Shown here: positions 24,683 to 35,832 of the stretch, piece after piece | How positions within the stretch are numbered: the stretch's first letter is position 1 | Layout of the letters: each line of letters begins with the position of its first letter | Source of the DNA: Algibacter miyuki | GTDB lineage: Bacteria > Bacteroidota > Bacteroidia > Flavobacteriales > Flavobacteriaceae | NCBI RefSeq assembly: GCF_030409805.1 | Contig: NZ_JAUFQP010000016.1 | Coordinates: 124,001 to 188,000, forward strand | Length of the DNA: 64,000 bases | Direction: 5' to 3' | Program-made: the position numbers and the translations under genes | Notes under the pieces: model-generated | What the model saw: the letters and a program-made list of their open reading frames with translations, nothing else | What the model was told of the DNA's origin: nothing | The model's database searches: none

Positions 24683-25894
24683 TTAAAAATCAGGGTTACC
24701 ATAAACTTGTACTTCTGAAACTGCCATATAATCGCCGCCTGCCCAATTTTCCATGCATTGTATTCTTAAATATCGCACTGCCGGATTATCTATTGAAATT
24801 TCATAATCTGCTCCATCTTTCGCAGCTACCAGATCATTATTATCTTCTTGTCCGTATGGTAATCCAGAAGGTTTTTTCACATCAAACTCACCTAGTAAAG
24901 TCCATCCAGAAAGATCTCCATTATTCAATTCATTTGCTCCCCATACTTTAAACGTTTTCATGGCTCCTAAGTAATAATACAATCTTTGATCTCCAATAGG
25001 TTCGGAAAATTGCCAAATATGTAATCGACTTAATTTAGTTACTGTGCCTATATCAAAAGTTACTAAATGATCTTCAGTGTCTACCGTTCTACTAGTAAAG
25101 TACGTATCGTACCACTCTAGCGTTCCACCGTTAAATAAATCTCTTACTTCAGTATGTGATGCAATTAATTCAGCATCATTATCTAAGGTAACAGGTAACA
25201 TATTTTCTCTTGGCATTAAGGTTTCATACAACGGTTTAATTTGTGTAAACAAAGTATCGGTTACATTTAACCATCTATCTCGCACTAAAAAAGCGAAATC
25301 TTGAGGAATGGTATCAAACCCCCTTAAACTCTGAGCTATTTCACTTGCAGAAGTATAAATACTAGTTGGAAGAGGTTCCCAATTACCCTGAATATTTTTT
25401 TGCATGGCAAGTAAAGCTATATCTTCTTGGGTTGGATTTTGAGCATTTATACGTACACCACCAAAATCGGCATTCAATTCTATGGATCGAAAGACTTCAA
25501 AAATAGGAGCCTCTAAAGGAGATACGGTTACCTTAACAGGTTCTGATTGCGTTTCGCTTCTATTTACCGCATAAATTGCAACCTCTTGTTCTGAAAGTCC
25601 AGTAAACCCTTCTAACATCATGGTGTTTTGATAGTAAGATGACTTAACTTCCATGGCAGTACCATTTTCTAAGGTATATCGAGCAACTATATATAGTAAA
25701 TCTTTATCATTAGGTAACGTATAATCTAACTTGACCTTACCTGGTAAATTTTCGATAGTTACGTTACTAACCGCACCTGGAGGCGTGGTATTGCTCTCCA
25801 TAGCTGTTGCTCCTTCTTCTTCTGAGCAACCTAAAAAAGCTAAAATCAGAGCTAATATTATAATCCTTGTGGATTGTATTACATGTTGTTTCAT
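24683..25894 (-). CDS. Surface glycan-binding lipoprotein with DUF4959/DUF5126/DUF5000-type domains
   Basis: The frame opens at 25912, overlapping the susD2 stop, but ATG at 25894 (MKQHVIQSTRIIILALILAFLGCSEEE) avoids overlap and gives a good lipobox (AFLGC), so it is chosen; 403 residues. The N-terminal module (TPPGAVSNVTIENLPGKVKL) is DUF4959-like, the middle (IFEVFRSIELNADFGGVRI) DUF5126-like, and the C terminus (about 250-403, LFNGGTLEWYDTYFT to YLRIQCMENWAGGDYMAVSEVQVYG) is a DUF5000 / F5/8 type C (CBM32-like) discoidin fold. It sits directly downstream of susD2 and likely assists the SusCD complex in capturing glycan at the cell surface. No enzymatic residues are seen. Confidence 0.87.
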   Translation of the reverse strand: MKQHVIQSTRIIILALILAFLGCSEEEGATAMESNTTPPGAVSNVTIENLPGKVKLDYTLPNDKDLLYIVARYTLENGTAMEVKSSYYQNTMMLEGFTGLSEQEVAIYAVNRSETQSEPVKVTVSPLEAPIFEVFRSIELNADFGGVRINAQNPTQEDIALLAMQKNIQGNWEPLPTSIYTSASEIAQSLRGFDTIPQDFAFLVRDRWLNVTDTLFTQIKPLYETLMPRENMLPVTLDNDAELIASHTEVRDLFNGGTLEWYDTYFTSRTVDTEDHLVTFDIGTVTKLSRLHIWQFSEPIGDQRLYYYLGAMKTFKVWGANELNNGDLSGWTLLGEFDVKKPSGLPYGQEDNNDLVAAKDGADYEISIDNPAVRYLRIQCMENWAGGDYMAVSEVQVYGNPDF

Positions 25895-25905
25895 AATTTT
25901 ATTTT

Positions 25906-27879
25906 TTACCATCCTGGACTTTGAACTAAGCTAGGGTTTTGGATTAAAGTTGTTTCGTAAATAGGCCAAAAATAATCTCTTGGAGCTACAAATCGCTGTT
26001 GAAATAAGGTAGAAACCTGATAGTAAGCAGCCTCTGTAGAGCCATATACGTTCCATCCTTCTACAGGTTTATTAAACTCAGATGTTGCTTTTTTCCATCG
26101 CCTGATATCCCAGTAATTTTTCCCTTCATAAGCTAATTCAATACTTCGCTCTCTATGAATTATTTCTCGCATACCTTCTTTAGATGTATATTTACTAGGG
26201 TTTGTAGAATAATTTTGCCACGAAGAAGAAACACCTTCTAATCCTGCACGAGCGCGAATAGCATCGACATATTGTAATACTTCTGGAGTAGCTCCAGAAA
26301 CTTCGTTTAAAGCTTCAGCATACATTAAATATAAATCGGCTAACCTTAACTCTGGCCATGCATAATCATTGTAAGAAGCCCCGCCATCACTATTAAAGGT
26401 TTGTTGCCAATCTACCAACTTCTTTATATAATATCCTGTAACATTAAAATCAAATGCATCTGAACTACCTGCGTAATCTTTAAACTTTGCTTCAATATGA
26501 TATTTGGTTTCATCGGATCCACTATCATATTTATAAAAAATAGCGCCATCGAAACCTAAATCGGCATAAAAACGAGGTTCCCTATTAAAATTTAAAATAG
26601 ACGTTCTATACCCTTCTTTTATATTAAGAGCATCTTCCACTCCAGCTTCTTTAATTTTTGTAATATCATTAAAGTTTAATGTTTTGTCTTCTTCTATAGG
26701 AACGCCATTTTTTGTGTAAAAATTAGAAGCCGATCTTATAGTAGGCGAAAATACTTTTCTAGCAGAACTATGAGAAATAGTGTTGTTTAAAGGCATCATA
26801 CAAAGACGTTGTAGTTGGGAAGTACGACTGTTTGGGTTTGCCCAAATTAACTCATTATTAAAACGCTCTGTAACGGCTTGCCTAATATCTATTTTTGTTT
26901 TGGTTACTTGAGAAATATTTGCATTTATATCTTCTTTATAAAAAAGAACATGACCATTAGCTTCTGCTACATCTATTGCTGCTTTTAAAGCAACGGCTGC
27001 ACGCTCCCATTTTTCGGGATCGTAGGATGCAGGAAATAATGCTATTCCGTCTTTATTTGTAAACGATGCCACATCTGAATTCCCATTAAACAATGGACTT
27101 GCCACCATAAGTAAAAGTTCGCCTTTTATACCTAAAGCTGCCGCCCTTGTTATTCTACCAAGTTCATTTTGCCTATCTGTAATTTGAGGAGGAAGAGCTA
27201 ATGCTGCTTCATCTAATAACTCTACTAAATAATCTACACTTTCATCTATAGGCTCTCTACCAATTTGAAGCTCACTCTCTGGTGCATCAACAGGAATCGT
27301 ATTACGAATTATTGGAATTGGCCCATACATACGCATTAAATAATAGTGGTAATAAGCTTTTAGGAACTTCCCTTCACCTATCCATCGTAATCTATCAGCT
27401 TCGCTTATATCTGGAACTTTACTTCTGTCTTCCATATTATCGATAAAAATATTGCAATGTCTTATCCCATCGAAAAGTGGATATAAATCGCTAGGGCCCG
27501 CACCTTGATAGCGTCCTTCCCAGGCGTCCATATATGGATTCGAGATGCGCTGTAAACCTCGAGCAATATCGAAGGCATAACTATTAATTGCTGCATCTTG
27601 GCCGGGAATCCATGTTTCATTACCAGCTAACATGCCTATATTATGCACAGCATCTCCATTTTTTGGAATGTAAGCATAACAAGTATATAGATACTTTTCT
27701 GCTTCATTTCTTAATTTAAAAGCTTCATCTATGGTTACCACATTATCTGGAACCACTTCTAGAAACGATTCTTCGCAGGATACTAAACCACTTAGGGAAA
27801 GCATCATTAAAGGCATAGCACAAATACTGTGAAGCTTTTGCAATCCTTTTTTTAATATATTTTTATGTATAGTTTTCAT
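25906..27879 (-). CDS. SusD/RagB-family outer-membrane glycan-binding lipoprotein (pair 2)
   Basis: A 657-residue lipoprotein, leader ending LSGLVSC, long for the family. SusD features: CEESFLEVVPDNVVTIDEAFK N terminus, TPR-like helices with LYTCYAYIPKNG, WIGEGKFLKAYYHYYLMRMYGPIPII, and C-terminal WPELRLADLYLMYAEALNEVSG, RARAGLEG, IHRERSIELAYEGKNYWDIRRWK. It acts as the lid of the SusC2 transporter and binds oligosaccharide at the surface. It lies 9 bases downstream of susC2, translationally close. The family's conserved end motif (QNPSLVQSPGW) is intact. Confidence 0.96.
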   Translation of the reverse strand: MKTIHKNILKKGLQKLHSICAMPLMMLSLSGLVSCEESFLEVVPDNVVTIDEAFKLRNEAEKYLYTCYAYIPKNGDAVHNIGMLAGNETWIPGQDAAINSYAFDIARGLQRISNPYMDAWEGRYQGAGPSDLYPLFDGIRHCNIFIDNMEDRSKVPDISEADRLRWIGEGKFLKAYYHYYLMRMYGPIPIIRNTIPVDAPESELQIGREPIDESVDYLVELLDEAALALPPQITDRQNELGRITRAAALGIKGELLLMVASPLFNGNSDVASFTNKDGIALFPASYDPEKWERAAVALKAAIDVAEANGHVLFYKEDINANISQVTKTKIDIRQAVTERFNNELIWANPNSRTSQLQRLCMMPLNNTISHSSARKVFSPTIRSASNFYTKNGVPIEEDKTLNFNDITKIKEAGVEDALNIKEGYRTSILNFNREPRFYADLGFDGAIFYKYDSGSDETKYHIEAKFKDYAGSSDAFDFNVTGYYIKKLVDWQQTFNSDGGASYNDYAWPELRLADLYLMYAEALNEVSGATPEVLQYVDAIRARAGLEGVSSSWQNYSTNPSKYTSKEGMREIIHRERSIELAYEGKNYWDIRRWKKATSEFNKPVEGWNVYGSTEAAYYQVSTLFQQRFVAPRDYFWPIYETTLIQNPSLVQSPGW

Positions 27880-27888
27880 ACCTTTTTT

Positions 27889-30800
27889 TTAAAAATCAAC
27901 TTTTAATCCTAAATTATAAACCGATTGAATTGGATACCCCAAACCATTACCTCCCATTTCAGGATCCCATAATTTGAATTTACTCCATACCGCTAAATTG
28001 TTACCACTAAAGTAAATTCTTAGAGCTTTAATACCTGTTTTAGATAAAATCGTATCGGGTACATTATAACCAGCTTCGAGTGATTTTAATCTTAAAAAAG
28101 CTCCATCGCGCATCCACCAATTTGAGACTTGATTGTTGTTTTCAACATATTCGTCGCTTAACCGTGGCCAAAACGCATAAGAGTCTCTATTGGATTCAGA
28201 CCAATGATCGTCTGCTATAACTTTTAATAATCCATTCTGTGCGGAACCATCGAGTACAAAAGGTGATATTTTTTGCGGTTCTATAAAAAATGACGTTCTA
28301 CCAACACCTTGAAAGAATATGCTTAAATCAAAATCTTTATAACCAATAGTACCTCCAAAACCATAAACAATTTCAGGAACAGTTGGGTGGCCTAAGGGTA
28401 CTTTATCGTTTTCACTTATATAACCATCACCATTAACATCACGATATTTAATATCTCCGCCAGTATATTCTCCAAATTGTGCAGGTGAATTAAGTGTTTC
28501 TTCATGATCTACAAACAAACGTTCGGCAATATAACCGTACTGTTGTGTAGCACTATTACTAATAACAGAGCGGTATGCCATATTATCTGGATAGTTAACC
28601 TCGTCATAAACCAAAATTTCGCTAGTCGCATAGGTGAAATTCCCTCGTAATTGCGTGTACCAATCATCATTAAGTTGTTTGTTAAATGTAACAGAGGCGT
28701 CTAAGCCTTTGCTGTCCATTTCTCCAAAATTTGTAGCAGGAATAGCCGTTAAACCTAACGTAGATCCAATATTAGTACGTGTTTGTAAAATATTAGTTCG
28801 GTTTTGTTTAAACACGTCTACAATTAAGTTTAACGAATTAAAGAACTCCATATCTAACCCTAAATTAGTTTGAGTCGATTTTTCCCATCCAATATTTTCA
28901 TTAGCATAACGATCTATAAAAACTCCAGGGTTATACTCGCCAAATTGTTCTCCAAAGGATGCTCCATAATCGTTATTATTAAGACTAACTGTTGATAAAT
29001 AAAAGAACCTATCGTTAACATTACCAATAGCATCATTACCAACAAGGCCATGTGTAAAGCGTATTTTAAAATCGGAAACCACGTTTTTTAAACCATCCCA
29101 GTAATCCTCATTAGATATACGGTATGCAAATCCTACAGAAGGAAAAAATCCATAACGACTTCCTTTAGCAAAACGTTCTGATCCGTTATATCCAAAATTG
29201 AATTCGGTTAAATATCGATCATCATAACCATATGTAAATCTCCCCGACAAACTATGATTTCGGTTTGGCAATGAGCTCTGTACACTTCCCGAGTTTCCTG
29301 TTTCATAACTTGACAACAGATTTACAAGCATACCTGTAACAGCATGTTTTTCATTAAAAACAGTATTGTAATTAACCGCCGTTTCTAAATAAATACGAGA
29401 ATCTAATAATTTTCGGCCTTCGTTATAAGTTAGGTACTGAGTTCCTATATTGGCTTCACCTCCTGCGGTTCCTTCTCCCCCCGCATTTAATACACTTAAC
29501 TCCAACTCTCCAGTAAAAGGACTGATATTAGAAGCATAATAAAACGGATTATATTGACGGGCAACCTCGTAAAATGAATAACGCTTTATATATCCCATGG
29601 CTCTGGCTGATAAGCCTGTGGTTATACCGCTTAAATCCTGCTTAATTTCTAATTGAGTTTGTATGGTAGATGCCTTACTGGTTTGGTAACCACGTACCAT
29701 TTCTGCGTAAGGATTAATTAAAACACCTGCTCCTGATGAATTACTGATTTGAGCACCACCAAATAATGGATGTTCTACATATGGCAAATAACTAGAAGGA
29801 TATACTTTTGGGAATTTCACAGGATTGGACCACAATGCTAAATTAAAAATACGTGCTCCTCCATTAATCCAATTACCATCTTTATCCCTACCACCTACTG
29901 GTCCGGTATAATCATCAAATTGACCATAAACACGAACAATAGCTTTTGTGGTTGGTGTTAAGTTGATATCAAGATTACTTCTTAATGAATAATTTCTAAG
30001 TTTAATGTTGTTATTAAAATTATTAGTTCCGTTAACATCTAAAACACCATTATCAACATTATAAGTACCAGAAATATAATATTTCGCTTTTTCTCCTCCA
30101 CCATTAGCACTAACATTTACTCCTTGATTTATGGTGTAATTTTTTATTAATTCATCTAACCAATTATTACTAGGGTATAAATAAGGATCATCACCAATAG
30201 AAGTTCTATAAATTTTATTTTGGTTATATGGTAAAACTGCTTGAGGATCTCGAGTTAACGCCGCCTCATTAGCTAAATTCATGTACGTTATATTGTCTGC
30301 AAAATTGAAGTTTTTAGAGTTTGTAGACATTTTTGTTTCTGTACGTACACTAAATCTTGTTATACCAGCCTTACCCATTTTAGTGGTAATTAAAACCACC
30401 CCATTTGCGCCACGGGCACCGTATACAGCAGCGGCTGCGGCATCTTTTAACACTGAAAAACTTTCAATATCATCTGGTTGTAAACGCGCCATATCGGTAG
30501 AGCTTGATTCTATACCATCAATTAAAATTAGTGGGTTTACTTTACCAGACCCAAAGGATCCTAAACCACGAATGAAAAAATCGGCATTATCTGCTCCTGG
30601 CTCTCCACTTCTTTGAAAAGCAATCATACCTGGAACTCTACCAGCCATCATAGAGGTTAAATTACTTGTTGGCCCCTTAATATCTTTAGGCGAAATTGTG
30701 GTAATCGAACTTACTAAACTTGCCTTTTTTTGAGTACCAAAACCAACTATAACAACCTCTTTTAAGCTTTCAGAACTTTCGCTAAGCGTAATAGAAAACA

Positions 30801-31122
30801 CAGATTTACTCCCCATGCTTACCTCTAAAGTTTCGAAACCGATATAAGAAATCACTAACGTTGTAGCTTTCTCGTCTACGTTCACCTTAAATTCTCCATC
30901 AAAATCGGTCATTGTTCCGTTAGTAGTTCCTTTAACTAACACGTTAGCTCCTGGCAAAAACATTCCACTTTGATCCTTTACAACACCTGTTATGGTGCGT
31001 TGCTGAATTTTATCAGTAATAGTAATATCACTGACTTCATTTGCCTGCAACTGAAAGGTTGATATGCTAAACAGTAGCATTACCAATTTAAATTTATGGT
31101 ATGAAAAAAATATTTTTTTCAT
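27889..31122 (-). CDS. SusC/RagA-family TonB-dependent transporter (pair 2)
   Basis: ATG at 31140 (MIKLIKMKKIFF) is open too, but the ATG at 31122 (MKKIFFSYHKFKLVMLLFSI) has an A-rich upstream context and a cleaner signal peptide; the protein is then 1077 residues. Order: carboxypeptidase-regulatory-like domain (about 45-120, RTITGVVKDQSGMFLPGANV), TonB-box-like EVVIVGFGTQKKASL, plug domain (FFIRGLGSFGSGKVNPLILIDGIE, AAAVYGARGANGVVLITTK), then a 22-strand barrel ending YNLGLKVDF. It imports oligosaccharides across the outer membrane with SusD2 and TonB energy. It leads a gene set for glycan binding, GH30, GH105, tandem GH43 and the lectin-domain hydrolase. Putative AraR and HTCS sites lie upstream. 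Confidence 0.96.
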   Translation of the reverse strand: MKKIFFSYHKFKLVMLLFSISTFQLQANEVSDITITDKIQQRTITGVVKDQSGMFLPGANVLVKGTTNGTMTDFDGEFKVNVDEKATTLVISYIGFETLEVSMGSKSVFSITLSESSESLKEVVIVGFGTQKKASLVSSITTISPKDIKGPTSNLTSMMAGRVPGMIAFQRSGEPGADNADFFIRGLGSFGSGKVNPLILIDGIESSSTDMARLQPDDIESFSVLKDAAAAAVYGARGANGVVLITTKMGKAGITRFSVRTETKMSTNSKNFNFADNITYMNLANEAALTRDPQAVLPYNQNKIYRTSIGDDPYLYPSNNWLDELIKNYTINQGVNVSANGGGEKAKYYISGTYNVDNGVLDVNGTNNFNNNIKLRNYSLRSNLDINLTPTTKAIVRVYGQFDDYTGPVGGRDKDGNWINGGARIFNLALWSNPVKFPKVYPSSYLPYVEHPLFGGAQISNSSGAGVLINPYAEMVRGYQTSKASTIQTQLEIKQDLSGITTGLSARAMGYIKRYSFYEVARQYNPFYYASNISPFTGELELSVLNAGGEGTAGGEANIGTQYLTYNEGRKLLDSRIYLETAVNYNTVFNEKHAVTGMLVNLLSSYETGNSGSVQSSLPNRNHSLSGRFTYGYDDRYLTEFNFGYNGSERFAKGSRYGFFPSVGFAYRISNEDYWDGLKNVVSDFKIRFTHGLVGNDAIGNVNDRFFYLSTVSLNNNDYGASFGEQFGEYNPGVFIDRYANENIGWEKSTQTNLGLDMEFFNSLNLIVDVFKQNRTNILQTRTNIGSTLGLTAIPATNFGEMDSKGLDASVTFNKQLNDDWYTQLRGNFTYATSEILVYDEVNYPDNMAYRSVISNSATQQYGYIAERLFVDHEETLNSPAQFGEYTGGDIKYRDVNGDGYISENDKVPLGHPTVPEIVYGFGGTIGYKDFDLSIFFQGVGRTSFFIEPQKISPFVLDGSAQNGLLKVIADDHWSESNRDSYAFWPRLSDEYVENNNQVSNWWMRDGAFLRLKSLEAGYNVPDTILSKTGIKALRIYFSGNNLAVWSKFKLWDPEMGGNGLGYPIQSVYNLGLKVDF

Positions 31123-31278
31123 TTTAATTAGTTTAATCATATTTAATTTAGTTTGTTTTTTTTTTCGTGGTTAGTGAAAATTTGGATTCCGTTTATTTTT
31201 ATTCGCTCTAGTTTATTTCATCTATACACTTACTTATTTTATGGGTTAAATTTTAAAAGCATCATCCATTTATTCTTC

Positions 31279-31297
31279 AAGTGTAAAAAACACACTT
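31279..31297. promoter_or_regulatory. Putative AraR operator upstream of susC2
   Basis: Perfect arms AAGTGT-N7-ACACTT, same spacing as the two sites between araB and araR. About 157 bases before the susC2 start and on the gene-proximal side of the HTCS-like site, where a repressor could block transcription. Confidence 0.68.
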
Positions 31298-31356
31298 ATA
31301 CTTTTTTCAAATATCTACTATTATTACTTAATTCTTAGGGGAATTATTGACTAATT

Positions 31357-31377
31357 ATGGGTTGTAAATTGGTTTAT
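31357..31377 (-). promoter_or_regulatory. Putative HTCS binding site upstream of susC2
   Basis: ATGGGTT-GTAAATTGGTT on the plus strand, sharing RTAAATYRR with the sites at 13853, 43741 and 50345. About 235 bases before susC2, a position suited to an activator. Confidence 0.58.
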
Positions 31378-31503
31378 GTATTTTCTCTTTTTAAAAAATT
31401 TAGATTTCAGTACTATAAGTAAATGAAGCAACAGAGTCTTATACCTTATAGCTTATCATACTTTACTATATAAATTGATGGTGTATTTTTTTATACGAAA
31501 CCT

Positions 31504-32523
31504 CTACCTTTTACTAAAACGTATAACACCACCCTGAGGTATAACTTTTAGCATATTTCCTTTAGTGTCAAAATTTAAACTATCAATAGCGATTTCTCGT
31601 AGCAGCGTATCATTGTTATCTTTAATACGATGGTATAAAATGTAATCTTGATTATTTTCTGTAAACACGGTATGGTGTCCTGGTCCTAAAGTTGTAGCGT
31701 CTTTTGATGTTGATAACACAGGGCTATGTTCGCCTTCGGTCCATGGTCCATATGGTGTATCGCCTACAGAATAACGTACCATGTAAGTTTCGTCAATACA
31801 TTTCCCTTCAGAATACATTAAGAAATACTTATTGTTTTTCTTCAACATAAAAGGCGCTTCAAAATAATGTGGTGGTGTAATATCTCTAATATTCTTTTCG
31901 TTAAAAGAAACCATATCACTATTTAATGGTACAATAAAGCAGTGTCCGTTTTTCCAGTTTAAACCAGACCCCCAATATAAATACGATGTACCATCGTCAT
32001 CGATAAAAGCTTCGGCATCTATCATGTGATACTCAGGAAACATATCGCCTTTTATTAATGGCGTATTATCTGCTTTTGCATTTTTCCAAGGCCCTAAAGG
32101 ATTTTCGCTAACGCCTGCCCAAATTTCACTTCCAACAGAAACATACATATAAAATTTATTATTGGCTTTTATAACTCCTGGAGCCCAAACTCTACTGCTA
32201 GTAGACAATTCTGTTTGACAAGCCTCTAGAGTTGGCCAATTAATTTTTTTGCGTTCCCAGTTAATAAAATCTTCAGATTCGAAAACAGCCAATTCATCGC
32301 CACCCCACGGATCTATAGTGGCATAGACGTAATATTTACCATCATTTTTAATTATTGAAGGATCGGCAAAATGACCTTTAATTACGGGGTTCTCTATTTT
32401 AATAACCTCAGATTTAACAGCTACATTTTCTTTTTTTAGTTTACAAGCATTTATTGTGAATCCCAATAAAAACAATGAACTATAAAAAAATATTGCTAAC
32501 CTATTTTTATTAATTTCTTTCAT
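31504..32523 (-). CDS. GH43-family hydrolase, lipoprotein
   Basis: A 339-residue lipoprotein (leader ending TINAC). It is a single GH43 propeller: VIKGHFADPSIIKNDGKYYVYAT holds the base Asp, YHMIDAEAFIDDDGTSYLYWG the second Asp, and PPHYFEAPFMLKKNNKYFLMYS the acid Glu; LGPGHHTVF is typical of the C-terminal blade. GH43 proteins act on arabinofuranosides, xylosides or galactosides; near araBDA and with GH2/GH30 the likely target is arabinofuranose or galactose side chains. The gene is 3 bases after the GH2 stop, so both are co-transcribed and probably translationally coupled. It ends the run of enzyme genes behind susC1/susD1. Confidence 0.92.
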   Translation of the reverse strand: MKEINKNRLAIFFYSSLFLLGFTINACKLKKENVAVKSEVIKIENPVIKGHFADPSIIKNDGKYYVYATIDPWGGDELAVFESEDFINWERKKINWPTLEACQTELSTSSRVWAPGVIKANNKFYMYVSVGSEIWAGVSENPLGPWKNAKADNTPLIKGDMFPEYHMIDAEAFIDDDGTSYLYWGSGLNWKNGHCFIVPLNSDMVSFNEKNIRDITPPHYFEAPFMLKKNNKYFLMYSEGKCIDETYMVRYSVGDTPYGPWTEGEHSPVLSTSKDATTLGPGHHTVFTENNQDYILYHRIKDNNDTLLREIAIDSLNFDTKGNMLKVIPQGGVIRFSKR

Positions 32524-32526
32524 AAT

Positions 32527-35709
<3,183 letters not shown>

Positions 35710-35762
35710 TTATAATTTACTTTAGGCATAATATTTAGTGAAGAAGCAGAATAATTAATAAT

Positions 35763-35797
35763 GGGACAAAGAAGATGGTAATATGACTTCTTTGCCC
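35763..35797. repeat. Intercistronic hairpin between GH115 and GH2 genes
   Basis: GGG-a-CAAAGAAG (35763-35774) pairs with CTTCTTTG-CCC (35787-35797) with one bulged base. It is strong, but without a T-run on the minus strand, so it may stabilise or process mRNA rather than terminate it. Confidence 0.5.
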
Positions 35798-35832
35798 ACA
35801 TTTAACTAAACAAAAAACTAAACACTATTCTT

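Larger units (their letters stand above)
31123..31503. other. susC2 promoter region
   Basis: A 381-base gap without a gene. It carries the AraR-like operator (31279-31297) and, further from susC2, the HTCS-like site (31357-31377). T-rich DNA nearest susC2 gives an A-rich leader in the mRNA. No terminator is obvious after the GH43 gene whose stop is at 31504. Confidence 0.6.
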
